A DNA stretch of 64,000 nucleotides from an uncultured Acetobacteraceae bacterium (GCA_903918195.1 CAIXDS010000189.1:1-64000); one strand, 5' to 3'; shown: positions 26,672-39,492, counted from the first letter of the stretch. Notes: generated from the letters alone by a model not told the origin. A program made the numbers and translations.

Positions 26672-28882
26672 ATGCCTGAGCTTTTTCTCGAACTGTTCAG
26701 CGAAGAAATTCCGGCGCGCATGCAGGCGCGGGCGGCCGAGGATTTGTCCCGGCTGGCCGGCGAGGCGCTGGCGCCGCTGGCCCCCTCCGACATCCGCACC
26801 TTCTCCGGCCCGCGCCGCATCGCCCTGGCGGCGACCGTTGCCCGCGGCGTGGCCGAAACCCGCAGCAGCGAGCGCGGCCCGCGCCGCAACGCCCCCGAAC
26901 AGGCGCTCGCCGGCTTCCTGCGCAAGCACGCCGCCACGCCCGAACAGTTGCGCGAGGAAGGCGAATTTTTTGTCCTCGACCGGGTAGTGCCCGGCATCGC
27001 CGCTTCCGACCTGATCGCGCGGGAGGCGCCCGGTCTGCTGCGCCGCTTCCCCTGGCCGAAATCGATGCGCTGGGGCGGCACCAGCGCGTTCGCCTGGGTG
27101 CGCCCGCTGCGCCGCATCCTGTGCATTCTGGACGGCGAAACGGTGCCGTTCGACCTGCGCGACGGCGGCGATGACGGGCACGGTCTGGCCAGCGGCAACC
27201 TGACCGAGGGCCACCGTTTCCTCGCCCCCGGCGCCTTCTCCGCCGGCTCCTGCGCCGAATGGCGCGAGGCGCTGCGCGACAAATTCGTCATCGTGGACGC
27301 CGCCGAGCGCCGCCGGTTGATCTGGGACGGCGTGACCCGGCTGGCCGCCGGGCGCGGCCTGACCGTGGTGGAGGATGCGGGCCTGCTGGACGAGGTGGCC
27401 GGGCTGGTGGAATGGCCGGTGCCGCTGCTGGGCGCCATCGATGCCGCCTACATGGACCTGCCGGCCGAGGTGCTGCAGGTGTCGATGCGAGTCAACCAGC
27501 GCTATTTTGCGCTGCGCGACTCGGACGGCAACGCGGCGCCGTTCTTCGCGTTCGTGGCCAATGTGATCGCCACGGATGGCGGGCGAACGATCGTCGCCGG
27601 TAACGAGCGGGTGCTGCGCGCGCGGTTTGCCGATGCGCGGCATTTCTGGGACCTTGATCGCACGGTCCGGCTCGAAGACCGGGTTGCGGCGCTGGACAAG
27701 GTGACCTTCCACGCGAAGCTTGGGAGTCAGGGTGAGCGGGTGCAGCGGATCGTCCGCCTGGCGGGCGCGCTGGCTCCCGTTGTCGGCGCCGATACGGAAA
27801 AGGCAAAGCGAGCGGCGCTTCTGAGCAAGACCGACTTGGCCTCCGGCATGGTTGCCGAGTTCCCCGAACTGCAGGGCATTATGGGTCGGTATTATGCATT
27901 GAACGACGGCGAGGACCCGGACGTGGCCTATGCCATCCGCGACCATTATGCCCCTAGGGGCACCGGCGACGGGGTTCCTGCGCGCCCGGTCAGCATCGCC
28001 GTCGCGCTCGCCGACAAGTTGGATCTACTTGCTGGTTTCTTCTGCATCGACGAAAAGCCCACCGGCTCGGGCGACCCGTACGCGTTACGCCGGGCAGCGC
28101 TCGGTATTATCCGGATCGTGCGTGATAATCGGTTGCGATTGCCGCTATTGAATAGGCTCAACGAAGCTGTAGAGGCATCGCTGGAAGCGTATCGGAAGAC
28201 CCTCTTGGAGCCATTTAAGGATTCTTGGCTTGCCGATGTCGTCACCGAACTTACCACCAACTTGTCGCACCCTCCAAGGCGTCCCTGGGAACAGGAAGCT
28301 GACTCTTTTTGGCTTCAACACGTAGTACGGAACCGAATCCAGAGTTCTCGCGATATTGCCTCCGACCTCCTGGCCTTCCTCGCCGAACGCCTGCGCATCC
28401 AACTCCGCGCCGAGGGCGCCCGCCACGACGTGCTGGCCGCCGTTCTCGGCACCGGGCTGGACGATGATTTTGTCCGCGTGCTCGCCCGCACGGACGCCGT
28501 GGCGGCGCTGCTCGGCACCGACACCGGCAACAGCCTGCTCACCGCCTACCGCCGCGCCGCCAACATTCTCCGCATCGAGGAGAAGAAGGACGGCCCGCAT
28601 GACGGCCCCATCGACCCCGCACTGCTGTCCCTGCGCGATGAACGAAACCTCGCCCGCGTGCTCGACCAGGTCGAACCCGACATCGCCGCGGCGATTCGCG
28701 ACGAAAAATACACCGAAGCCATGTCCGGCCTTGCCGCCCTGCGCGCCCCGCTGGATGGTTTCTTTGAATATGTGACGGTAAACGATCCATTGCCGGAATT
28801 ACGCCGCAATCGTCTGCGCCTGCTCGCCCGCGTCCGCGCCGCCATGAATCTGGCGGCCGATTTCTCACGTATCGACGGATAG
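26672..28882 (+). CDS. glyS: Glycine-tRNA ligase beta subunit
   Basis: A 736-aa beta subunit carrying tRNA-binding domains of glycyl-tRNA synthetase. It opens with MPELFLELFSEEIPARMQ, has RFPWPKSMRW and VSMRVNQRYFALRD, the HD-like domain (ALADKLDLLAGFFCIDEKPTGS is broken here by length), and ends in an anticodon-binding domain (FFEYVTVNDPLPELRRNRL). Between about residues 448 and 561 (28010-28355) codon use changes sharply to A/T-ending and rare codons (TTA, CTA, AGG, CGA, TCT), and the segment between LRLPLLNRL and DLLAFLAERL seems longer than usual. That suggests an imported or inserted piece. Reading frame is intact, so function is likely kept. Confidence 0.95.
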   Translation: MPELFLELFSEEIPARMQARAAEDLSRLAGEALAPLAPSDIRTFSGPRRIALAATVARGVAETRSSERGPRRNAPEQALAGFLRKHAATPEQLREEGEFFVLDRVVPGIAASDLIAREAPGLLRRFPWPKSMRWGGTSAFAWVRPLRRILCILDGETVPFDLRDGGDDGHGLASGNLTEGHRFLAPGAFSAGSCAEWREALRDKFVIVDAAERRRLIWDGVTRLAAGRGLTVVEDAGLLDEVAGLVEWPVPLLGAIDAAYMDLPAEVLQVSMRVNQRYFALRDSDGNAAPFFAFVANVIATDGGRTIVAGNERVLRARFADARHFWDLDRTVRLEDRVAALDKVTFHAKLGSQGERVQRIVRLAGALAPVVGADTEKAKRAALLSKTDLASGMVAEFPELQGIMGRYYALNDGEDPDVAYAIRDHYAPRGTGDGVPARPVSIAVALADKLDLLAGFFCIDEKPTGSGDPYALRRAALGIIRIVRDNRLRLPLLNRLNEAVEASLEAYRKTLLEPFKDSWLADVVTELTTNLSHPPRRPWEQEADSFWLQHVVRNRIQSSRDIASDLLAFLAERLRIQLRAEGARHDVLAAVLGTGLDDDFVRVLARTDAVAALLGTDTGNSLLTAYRRAANILRIEEKKDGPHDGPIDPALLSLRDERNLARVLDQVEPDIAAAIRDEKYTEAMSGLAALRAPLDGFFEYVTVNDPLPELRRNRLRLLARVRAAMNLAADFSRIDG

Positions 28883-28901
28883 AATAGGAGCCTGAACCGC
28901 C

Positions 28902-31571
<2,670 letters not shown>

Positions 31572-31603
31572 ACAGAGCGAACGGCTGAGCGGGGAGAAGG
31601 GCG

Positions 31604-32578
31604 ATGCTGCTGGTGGCGGCGACAAGGTTGCTGAATGAGGATGACATCCTTGAGGCGTTCGTGCGCCACCACGCCCGCCTGGTCGATCATTTCATCTTCC
31701 TCGACAACGGCAGCGCCGACCGCTCGCTCGCCATCCTGCAGGCGCTGCAGGCCGAGGGCGTGAAGCTCACCGTGCTGCAGACCCGGGCGGCGCACAGCGC
31801 CGAGGCTCCCGTGCTGACCGGGCTGTTCCGTCTGGCGGCGGGCATGGGGGCGGACTGGGTGCTGATGCTGGACTGCGACGAGTTCGTCGACGAGCGCGGC
31901 GAAGCGGGCCGCCTGCGGGCACAGCTGGCCGGGCTGCCGCCCGAGCAGGGCGTGCTCGCCCTCAACACCACCACCTACCACCCGACGCCGGATGACGACG
32001 CCACCGACCTGCTGGTGCCGCGGCGTATCCGCTGGCGGGACCCGAAGCCGGAGGACAATCCCAAGGTCATCGTGCGCGGGCCGCTCGCCGCGCAGAAGAT
32101 CGGCATCGGACCGGGCAGCCACGCTGCCACCCGCGACGGCCAGAACCTGCCCGGGCCGGTTGCCGCCAACCTGGGACTGGCCCATTTCCCACGCCGCTCG
32201 CCCTGGCAGCTGGTGGCCAAGCACCTGACCGGCCGCCTCAAGGTGATCGCCGCCGGCCAGGGCCTGGCCGCGGGCAACATCAATTTTCACTATACCGCTG
32301 AGTTCGAGACGATCCGCAGCGATCCCGCCGCGCTGCTGCGCAACCCCGAGTTCCTGTCACGGGGATGGGCGCCGGCGGGCCTCATCGATGATCCGATCGA
32401 CTACCAGGGCGGTGAGTTGCGGCACACCGTGCCGGGCGACCCGGCGATGAAGGCGATCGCCGGACTGGCTGCGTACGGCGACGCACTGGCGAAACAGCAT
32501 GCACTGCTGCTCGACACCAACGAGGGCGCGCGGCTGCAGATGCACAACCTGTCGCTGACCTGGACCCAGGTGGCGTGA
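31604..32578 (+). CDS. Glycosyltransferase family 2 protein
   Basis: A 324-aa GT-A fold enzyme. ATRLLNEDDILEAFVRHH starts the nucleotide-sugar binding fold, HFIFLDNGSADRS is the usual second strand, and LMLDCDEFVD near residue 87 supplies the DxD-like metal motif. The rest matches the Glyco_tranf_2_4 type often found in polysaccharide or lipopolysaccharide decoration. No membrane helix. Acceptor unknown. It follows ppdK by 32 bases, with GGGGAGAAGG as ribosome site. Confidence 0.82.
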   Translation: MLLVAATRLLNEDDILEAFVRHHARLVDHFIFLDNGSADRSLAILQALQAEGVKLTVLQTRAAHSAEAPVLTGLFRLAAGMGADWVLMLDCDEFVDERGEAGRLRAQLAGLPPEQGVLALNTTTYHPTPDDDATDLLVPRRIRWRDPKPEDNPKVIVRGPLAAQKIGIGPGSHAATRDGQNLPGPVAANLGLAHFPRRSPWQLVAKHLTGRLKVIAAGQGLAAGNINFHYTAEFETIRSDPAALLRNPEFLSRGWAPAGLIDDPIDYQGGELRHTVPGDPAMKAIAGLAAYGDALAKQHALLLDTNEGARLQMHNLSLTWTQVA

Positions 32579-32626
32579 GCCGGAGTCCGTTCCCCCCATT
32601 GCCTGCCCGTCAGGAGTCGATGCCCG

Positions 32627-33016
32627 ATGCCTCTTCGTCTTGCCCTGTTCGCCGCCTTCCTGCTGCTGGCCGGCCCTCTGCTTGCGGGCAGCGCCCAGGC
32701 GCAGATCAATCCGTTCAAGGGCCGTAACGGCGCCCCGCGGCTTGCCGATTCGGATGTGGCGCTGCTCGACCAATCCGCCCAGAAGCTGCTCGTTGACCCG
32801 GCACCGTCCCCCGGCGCCACCGAGATCTGGCAGAACGATGCCACCGGCGCCGGCGGCACGGTCGCCTATCTCGGCCCGAGCAACCGCACGGTCCAGGGCA
32901 CGAAATACGCCTGCCGCCGCCTGAAATACGTGGTCACGCTGAAAGACCGCCCGACCCCGCGCTCCCTCCGCGCCGCCTGGTGCCACCTGCCCGACGGGAC
33001 CTGGAAACTGAACTGA
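32627..33016 (+). CDS. Small exported protein with RT0821/Lpp0805-like C-terminus
   Basis: A 129-aa protein with a clear Sec signal peptide (MPLRLALFAAFLLLAGPLLA, cleavage near AQA at 29). The mature part is mostly polar. The C-terminus YACRRLKYVVTLKDRP and AAWCHLPDGTWKLN has the Cys..Cys-LPDGTW pattern seen at the end of 17-kDa-type surface antigens, suggesting a disulfide. Family assignment is tentative. It lies between the glycosyltransferase and secD. Confidence 0.7.
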   Translation: MPLRLALFAAFLLLAGPLLAGSAQAQINPFKGRNGAPRLADSDVALLDQSAQKLLVDPAPSPGATEIWQNDATGAGGTVAYLGPSNRTVQGTKYACRRLKYVVTLKDRPTPRSLRAAWCHLPDGTWKLN

Positions 33017-33161
33017 CCGGAACGGCCGGAGCGGGCATGGCCAGGGGCTTAGACCCGGCGTTCCTTTCACCCGCGTTACGCCCGCGTTTGCCCCCGCCCG
33101 GGATTGCCGCTATCCAGCGGCGCCCATTCCCCCACCGATCCCCGGGAGCTGCCGAGCCGCC

Positions 33162-34742
<1,581 letters not shown>

Positions 34743-34754
34743 GGAGCCATTCCC

Positions 34755-35735
34755 ATGTCCCTCCGCACCCTGCTCCGCCCGCTGCTGCGCCCGATGCTGC
34801 GGATCGTGCCGGACAACACGCGCATCCACTTCATGCGCGGCCGCTACCTCGGCCTGATGACCTCGGCGATCCTGTCCACCGCCTCGGTGATACTGTTCTT
34901 CTATCCCGGGCTGAACCTCGGCATCGACTTCGCCGGCGGCATCGTCATGGAGGCCCGCACCCCGGGACCGGCCGACTTCACCAAGTTGCGGCTCGCGATG
35001 GCGGCCGAGGGCGTGCGCCAATCCGGGGTGCAGCGCTTCGGCGACGAAAGCTCGGTGGCGGTGCGGCTGGAAGCCCAGCCGACCGAGGCCGGCACCCAGC
35101 AGATGGTGGCCAAGGTGCGTGCGGCGCTCGAACAGGCCCAGCCCGGCACCCGCGTGGTGCGCACCGACGCGGTCGGCGCCTCGGTCTCGGCCGAGCTGTT
35201 CCAGAAGGGCATGCTGGCGCTCGGCATCAGCATGCTGATGATCCTGTTCTACATCTGGTTCCGCTTCGAATGGCAGTTCGCGGTCGGCGCCGTGGTGACG
35301 CTCATCCTGGACGTGACCAAGGCAATCGGCTTCCTGGCGCTGACCCGGTTTGAATTCGACCTGGTGATGATCGGCGCGATCCTCACCATCCTCGGCTATT
35401 CCACCAACGACAAGGTGGTGGTGTACGACCGGATGCGGGAAAATCTCCGCAAATACAAAACGATGCCGCTGCGCGACCTGATCGACCTGTCGATCAACGA
35501 GACGCTGAACCGAACCCTGGGCACCTCGATGACGGTGTTCCTCGCCGCCCTGCCGCTGGCGCTGTTCGGCGGGTCGGCGCTGTCGGGCTTCGCCTGGGTG
35601 ATGCTGTTCGGCATCGTCGTCGGCACCTCGTCGTCGATCTTCATCGCCGCCCCCATCCTGCTGTTCCTGGGCGAGAACCGGCTGCGGCGTGACACCGCGG
35701 CGCCGGGCAAGCCGGCGGCCAAAGCGCCGGCGTAA
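34755..35735 (+). CDS. secF: Protein translocase subunit SecF
   Basis: A 326-aa partner of SecD. NLGIDFAGGIVMEAR after the first helix, then VGASVSAELFQKGMLALGIS, the helix set with ILGYSTNDKVVVYDRMRENL, and LIDLSINETLNRTLGTSMTV are family hallmarks. Six membrane helices are visible. Operon with secD. Confidence 0.96.
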   Translation: MSLRTLLRPLLRPMLRIVPDNTRIHFMRGRYLGLMTSAILSTASVILFFYPGLNLGIDFAGGIVMEARTPGPADFTKLRLAMAAEGVRQSGVQRFGDESSVAVRLEAQPTEAGTQQMVAKVRAALEQAQPGTRVVRTDAVGASVSAELFQKGMLALGISMLMILFYIWFRFEWQFAVGAVVTLILDVTKAIGFLALTRFEFDLVMIGAILTILGYSTNDKVVVYDRMRENLRKYKTMPLRDLIDLSINETLNRTLGTSMTVFLAALPLALFGGSALSGFAWVMLFGIVVGTSSSIFIAAPILLFLGENRLRRDTAAPGKPAAKAPA

Positions 35736-35774
35736 TCCGCCACCGCGCATCTGACACGGCAGGCACCGGGCGGC

Positions 35775-36950
35775 ATGACCGGATCGAACCAGACGGGCGC
35801 AGCTCCGGCCGTGCTGCTGCTCAGCCGCAGCGCGCGCTGGATCGAATCCGTCCGCACCCAGGCAGCGGCGCTGCAGGTGGCGCGGCTGCTGACGGTCAGC
35901 GATGCCCGGGATGCGGTGGCGCTGCTATGCTGCGGCGAACGGTTCTCGCATCTGCTGATCCATCCCCCCGCGGCCGGCCTGTTGCTGCCCGACCTGATCG
36001 GGCTGACCAGCGGCGAGGCCGAATCAGGAATCGCCGCCGTGCTGCTGGGCGCGGACGGCGCGGCGGCGCAGCGTCTGCCCGGTGGCGGGCGGGCCATGGT
36101 GGTGCCGCAGCCCGACGGCGCCTGGCTCGGCCGGGCGCTGACGCGCCAACCGGTGCCGCCACCCGACTCGGTACAGCTGCCGCTGGACGATCTGCTTGCC
36201 GCGCTGGCGGCCGGGCGGTTGCAGACCCGCTATCAGCCGGTGGTGCGGCTGGCCGACGGCGTGCCGATCGGTCTGGAGGTGCTGGCACGGCTGGAGCATC
36301 CGACCCTCGGCACGCTGCCGCCGGACTGCTTCGTGCCGCAGATCGAGGCCGCCGGCTTCGCCGCCCACCTGGCCGCGGTGGTCGCGCGCCGGGCCTTCGC
36401 GGAATGGGGCGGCGACGCATTGCTGCGGCTGGAACTGCGGCTGGCGGTGAACCTGCCGCTCGACGTGCTGCTGCTGCCCGGCGCCACCGAACGCCTGGAA
36501 GCCTGGCGCGAGGAGGCGGGAATCGATCCGGGGCGGATCGTTGTGGAGCTGACCGAAACCCATCCGATCGGCCGGCCGGAGCTGCTGCTTCCGCCGATGG
36601 AACGGCTGCGCGCAGCCGGGTACCGGCTCGCGATCGACGATGTCGGGCCGGACATGCGCGATTACCAGAACCTGATCGACCTGCCGTTCAGCGCCATGAA
36701 GCTCGACAAGGCGGTGGTGTGCGACAGCGCGCAATCGCCGGCGGCGCAGCTATTTCTGCAACGCGCCATCGCCGCGGCGCGGGCGGCGGGAATGATGGTG
36801 ATCGCCGAGGGGGTCGAGCACCACGCCACCTGGGCGCGCATGGCAGCCCTCGGCGTCGATGCCGCGCAGGGCTTCCTGATCGCCCGCCCGCTGACGGCGG
36901 CCGCCACCGGCATCTGGCACGCCTCCTGGCCACGCCGGTCGGTGGCATGA
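35775..36950 (+). CDS. EAL domain protein, degenerate
   Basis: A 391-aa protein. The first 130 residues look like a receiver-like alpha/beta fold (LLLSRSARWIESVRTQAAAL) without the phosphoacceptor Asp cluster. The rest is an EAL domain: LQTRYQPVVRLADG, GLEVLARLEHP (EVL in place of EAL), LAVNLPLDVL, VVELTETHP, AIDDVGPDMRDYQNL, KLDKAVV and IAEGVEHH. The core Glu, Asn and Asp-Asp are kept but the loop after DDVG is unlike DDFGTG. It may bind c-di-GMP without fast turnover. The stop overlaps the ATG of the next gene (ATGA at 36947-36950), so the pair is probably coupled. Confidence 0.8.
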   Translation: MTGSNQTGAAPAVLLLSRSARWIESVRTQAAALQVARLLTVSDARDAVALLCCGERFSHLLIHPPAAGLLLPDLIGLTSGEAESGIAAVLLGADGAAAQRLPGGGRAMVVPQPDGAWLGRALTRQPVPPPDSVQLPLDDLLAALAAGRLQTRYQPVVRLADGVPIGLEVLARLEHPTLGTLPPDCFVPQIEAAGFAAHLAAVVARRAFAEWGGDALLRLELRLAVNLPLDVLLLPGATERLEAWREEAGIDPGRIVVELTETHPIGRPELLLPPMERLRAAGYRLAIDDVGPDMRDYQNLIDLPFSAMKLDKAVVCDSAQSPAAQLFLQRAIAAARAAGMMVIAEGVEHHATWARMAALGVDAAQGFLIARPLTAAATGIWHASWPRRSVA

Positions 36951-37729
36951 CCCCGCCCGGCAGCAACGCCTGCGCCGGGTTCGACGCGGCGGAGCAGGCC
37001 CTGCTGGGCGAACTGGCGGACCGCTATCTGGTGGCGCGCGGCGGCTTTACCGCCTTCCTGGAATGGGCCGGTCAATACGCCGAGCGGGGCCTCGCCTTCC
37101 TGCCGCCGGAGTGGCGGGAAGCGCTGCACGCACGGGCGCGCGCGGCGCTGGCTTGGGCCTGGCAGCGCGCGACGACCGGCATGGACCGGCCGCCAACCGG
37201 ACGGGCGGCACCAGCGCGGCTCTACCGCCTGCTCGCCGCCGGCTCGGGCGCGGTGACCGGAGCGGCCGGGCTGCCCGGCGTGCTGGCCGACCTGCCAACC
37301 TCGACCCTGCTGGTGCTGCGCTCGCTGGCGGCGATCGCCCGGGCACGCGGGTTGAACATCCGCGCCGCCGACGTGCAGACGGCCTGCCTGGAAGCCTTCA
37401 CCTTCGGCGGCCCGACCGACGAGGACGACGATGCCGACCTCGCCTTCTGGTCAGCGCGGGCGGCCGTGCCGGTACTGGCGGATATGCTGCCCCAGGTGGC
37501 GGCGCGGCTCTCCGCACGGCTCGCGCTGATGCTGCCGGCCCGCGCGGTGCCGCTGGTGGCAGTGGCGGCGAGCGCCGGCGTGAACTGGCAGTTCGCCGGG
37601 TTTTTCCAGGAGGTCGGCGACATCCTGCTCGCCTTGCTGCCGCTGGAACGGCTGCACGGGCGGACGCGGGTGCGGGCCTGCTTTGAGGCTATGGTGCGGG
37701 AGCGGCGGGGGCTGTTTCCTGGCCGGTAG
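36947..37729 (+). CDS. EcsC family protein
   Basis: A 260-aa protein matching EcsC: LADRYLVARGGFTAFLEWAG, then GAVTGAAGLPGVLADLPTST, LVLRSLAAIARARGLNI, the acidic spacer TDEDDDADLAFW, and VPLVAVAASAGVNWQFAGFF. The hydrophobic Gly/Ala segments suggest membrane contact. The name comes from a Bacillus ABC-transporter operon; the biochemical role is unknown. Translation appears coupled to the upstream EAL gene. Confidence 0.8.
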   Translation: MTPPGSNACAGFDAAEQALLGELADRYLVARGGFTAFLEWAGQYAERGLAFLPPEWREALHARARAALAWAWQRATTGMDRPPTGRAAPARLYRLLAAGSGAVTGAAGLPGVLADLPTSTLLVLRSLAAIARARGLNIRAADVQTACLEAFTFGGPTDEDDDADLAFWSARAAVPVLADMLPQVAARLSARLALMLPARAVPLVAVAASAGVNWQFAGFFQEVGDILLALLPLERLHGRTRVRACFEAMVRERRGLFPGR

Positions 37730-37731
37730 CA

Positions 37732-37813
37732 TGCCGGGGCGCTGCCCCGGACCCCGCCAGGGGCTTTGCCCCTGGACCCCACCAAGGGCGAAGCCCTTGG
37801 AACCCTTTGGGCG
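37732..37813. repeat. Family A palindromes, tandem hairpins
   Basis: Three hairpins follow the EcsC stop: CCGGGGCGCTGCCCCGG, CCAGGGGCTTTGCCCCTGG and CCAAGGGCGAAGCCCTTGG. Each is a near-perfect palindrome with a short loop. They match the modules of the dispersed family and may stop transcription. Confidence 0.75.
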
Positions 37814-38309
37814 TTGGTGGTGGGGAGCGGCGGATGACGGGTCACGATGGTTGCATGGGGTGGGAAGCAGTTGCTCGGATTGTAGGGTGAATATGCGTTG
37901 CGCAATCCGCCATCGCCAGCCCCCCCACAACACCTCTCTCCGAAGGGCGTTCCTTATTGCATCGCCCCGTGGCAGCCGGACTTCATCCCGCCGGTAGGAA
38001 CACGGGCACAGCCGAACCACTCATCGAGGCGAACGGCGTTGAAGCTTGCATTGGCAGATGGCGCTTCGCTTATCCGCCCTTGTACGCTTGCCAGGTCGCA
38101 GAGTCCGATCTTTGATAATAAATCGCGTCCGACTCGGCGTTGACGACACTGAGTGGACCAGCCTGGCGTTAGGCGGGATCGTTGGGAAGCGTCTGAAGTA
38201 CAAAGCTCCTATCTCTCGCGGGAGATGACCGCCAACGCCATATTGGCGCATCTTTAGCGCGCGCCAAAAAACCAATTGACATCTGGAATCAATAGTTTGT
38301 ACTATTAAG
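37814..38309. other. Non-coding region with REP-like fragments
   Basis: About 500 bases without a supported gene. Two pieces resemble a common proteobacterial repeat: GTAGGGTGAATATGCGTTGC at 37883-37902 leading into GCAATCCGCC, and CAGATGGCGCTTCGCTTATC at 38056-38075 leading into CGCC. Small hairpins ATCTCTCGCGGGAGAT (38212-38227) and CGCCATATTGGCG (38236-38248) lie nearer the tRNA. GC content falls towards the tRNA, marking the edge of an accessory island. Confidence 0.4.
38266..38307 (-). terminator. Possible terminator of tRNA gene
   Basis: Read leftwards after the encoded CCA: AATAGT, loop ACAA, ACTATT (38291-38306), then about 20 bases on a GGTTTTTT run. A weak A/T stem with a T-run, so a tentative call. 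Confidence 0.4.
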
Positions 38310-38409
38310 TGGTGCGGGAAACCGGCTTCGAACCGGCATGGGGAGGTCCTTTCCCGGGGTCCCCACCGGCTTCCAAAGCCGGCGCGTCTACCAATTTCGC
38401 CATTCCCGC
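38310..38409 (-). tRNA. Class II tRNA with leucine-type body and UGG (Pro) anticodon
   Basis: A 100-nt tRNA including encoded CCA. Acceptor GCGGGAA (38403-38409) pairs fully with TTCCCGC (38314-38320); discriminator is A. The D arm is GCG-AAATTGGTAGA-CGC, the tRNA-Leu form. The anticodon stem CCGGC/GCCGG is perfect and encloses TTTGGAA, so U33 is followed by anticodon UGG, which reads proline CCN codons. The variable region is about 28 nt, with outer stem TGGGGA/TCCCCA. The T arm is GCCGG-TTCGAAG-CCGGT (one G-U pair). A normal tRNA-Pro has a 5-nt variable loop and a different acceptor; a normal tRNA-Leu has about 15 nt and a leucine anticodon. All helices are intact, which argues against simple decay. 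Confidence 0.85.
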
Positions 38410-38534
38410 ATAAATAGGGGTTTTGGGCGTTGCCCACCGAGGGAAGCGGGGATTGCAGCCCCGCCCCCTCGGCCCAACCCTAAGGCTAAGCCGGACGCGC
38501 AGGTTGGACCTGTCGTGGCGCGTACGGCAAGCTG

Positions 38535-39032
38535 TTAGGGGGCGGCATTGGCTTCCTCCATATCTGGCGGTTTTTCGGCGGCGGGCGTTACTGCGCCCGT
38601 CGTGCCGCCGATTTCAGCGAGAGGCCCGTGGGTCTGTTCCGTGCACTTCAAGCTCCAGAACTTTCCGCGCCTCTCATATTCTCTTCCTTCCATCCGGCGG
38701 AGTTCGCCGCCAACCGAACGTGGGGATAGGCTGGGATCGAGGGAGACAGCAGCAGCCTCAATTTCCTCTAGCCTCAGCCCGGATTTGTTTTTCAGAACCG
38801 CATGAACTGCAAGGCGCGCAGAACCGCGGCGAGCGCGGTCGCGGGCGTTGGCGGCGATAACGAATGATGCGCTGAGCGGGATTGACGGCTTGCCAACGGT
38901 TGGAGATTGCGCCGCCCGTAATATTGCCTCGCGAGCATAATCGCTCCCGGCCACGAAGCCGGCATTGAACGCATCTTCCAGCAGCGCCAACATCCGCTGC
39001 TGGAGTTCCTTCGGGACCGCGCTACCATCCAT
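38535..39032 (-). CDS. Hypothetical protein with winged-helix-like segment
   Basis: A 165-aa protein of no named family. Residues about 85-125 (AVHAVLKNKSGLRLEEIEAA, SLSPRSVGGELRRMEGREYE, RRGKFWSL) look like a winged helix used to bind DNA. The tail is acidic and Pro/Ala-rich. GAGGTAG lies 6 bases before ATG 39032. Codon use is less G/C-biased than in flanking core genes, which fits the accessory island around it. Could be a regulator of phage or plasmid origin; unproven. Confidence 0.6.
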   Translation of the reverse strand: MDGSAVPKELQQRMLALLEDAFNAGFVAGSDYAREAILRAAQSPTVGKPSIPLSASFVIAANARDRARRGSARLAVHAVLKNKSGLRLEEIEAAAVSLDPSLSPRSVGGELRRMEGREYERRGKFWSLKCTEQTHGPLAEIGGTTGAVTPAAEKPPDMEEANAAP

Positions 39033-39133
39033 CCCAGCTACCTCGAATCCGGTATTATGTGTTATAGTAGCTTAGGATGCGGAATGATGCAAGTAAATTC
39101 GATAAGCGCAAAACGCCAATCCGCACTTTGAAT

Positions 39134-39307
39134 ATGCAAGAAGACGCCGAAAAAACACTTGACTAGCACGAAAAATTCGTACGCGCCGACATTGCCCTCG
39201 GCGCCGCCGGCGACGACGACGGGGAGTTCAAAGAGAAACTGCGCGTGATCGCGCGACAGAATCCGAAGGACGAGCCGCCACCGAACGTGGACAAGGAGGG
39301 AAAGTGA
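39134..39307 (+). pseudogene. Small gene interrupted by amber codon
   Basis: From ATG 39134 the frame reads MQEDAEKTLD, then TAG (39164-39166), then HEKFVRADIALGAAGDDDGE and on to KPDEPP-like acidic/basic sequence ending at TGA 39305-39307. The part after TAG has coding-like third positions, and its stop overlaps the next start (GTGA). So the downstream reading was translated at some time. Either the gene is broken by the amber codon or a non-standard start is used after it. Function unknown. Confidence 0.5.
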
Positions 39308-39492
39308 ACCTGGAATACATTGATTATCGGGGCTGGCGGATTCACCTACAAAGGTCTTCGGGGGGATGGGCGGCTGTCATATACCGACCCGGCAGCCGGA
39401 TGGCGGAGTCGTTGTATCCGCGGTCAACCGATCCGGCTGGACGCGACACCGTGCTGGATCAGGCGAAGGCGTACATTGAAGCGAATGGATAG
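39304..39492 (+). CDS. Small hypothetical protein, 62 aa
   Basis: A 62-aa protein (MNLEYIDYRGWRIHLQRSSG start) starting at GTG 39304, overlapping the stop of the broken gene before it; GGAGG precedes it. The pattern YRGWRIHLQ..GGWAAVIYRPGS..AKAYIEANG is a small beta-alpha domain seen in short uncharacterised alphaproteobacterial proteins. Likely part of a former two-gene operon. Confidence 0.55.
   Translation: MNLEYIDYRGWRIHLQRSSGGWAAVIYRPGSRMAESLYPRSTDPAGRDTVLDQAKAYIEANG

Noticed and set aside
38310-38409. Reading the odd tRNA as tRNA-Sec (selC)
   Set aside because: Length is similar, but the acceptor is 7 bp with a leucine-type D arm, and the anticodon is UGG, not UCA.
38310-38409. tRNA as phage attachment site with direct repeat
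   Set aside because: I found no copy of the tRNA 3' end elsewhere in the window and no integrase gene, so an att call is not supported.
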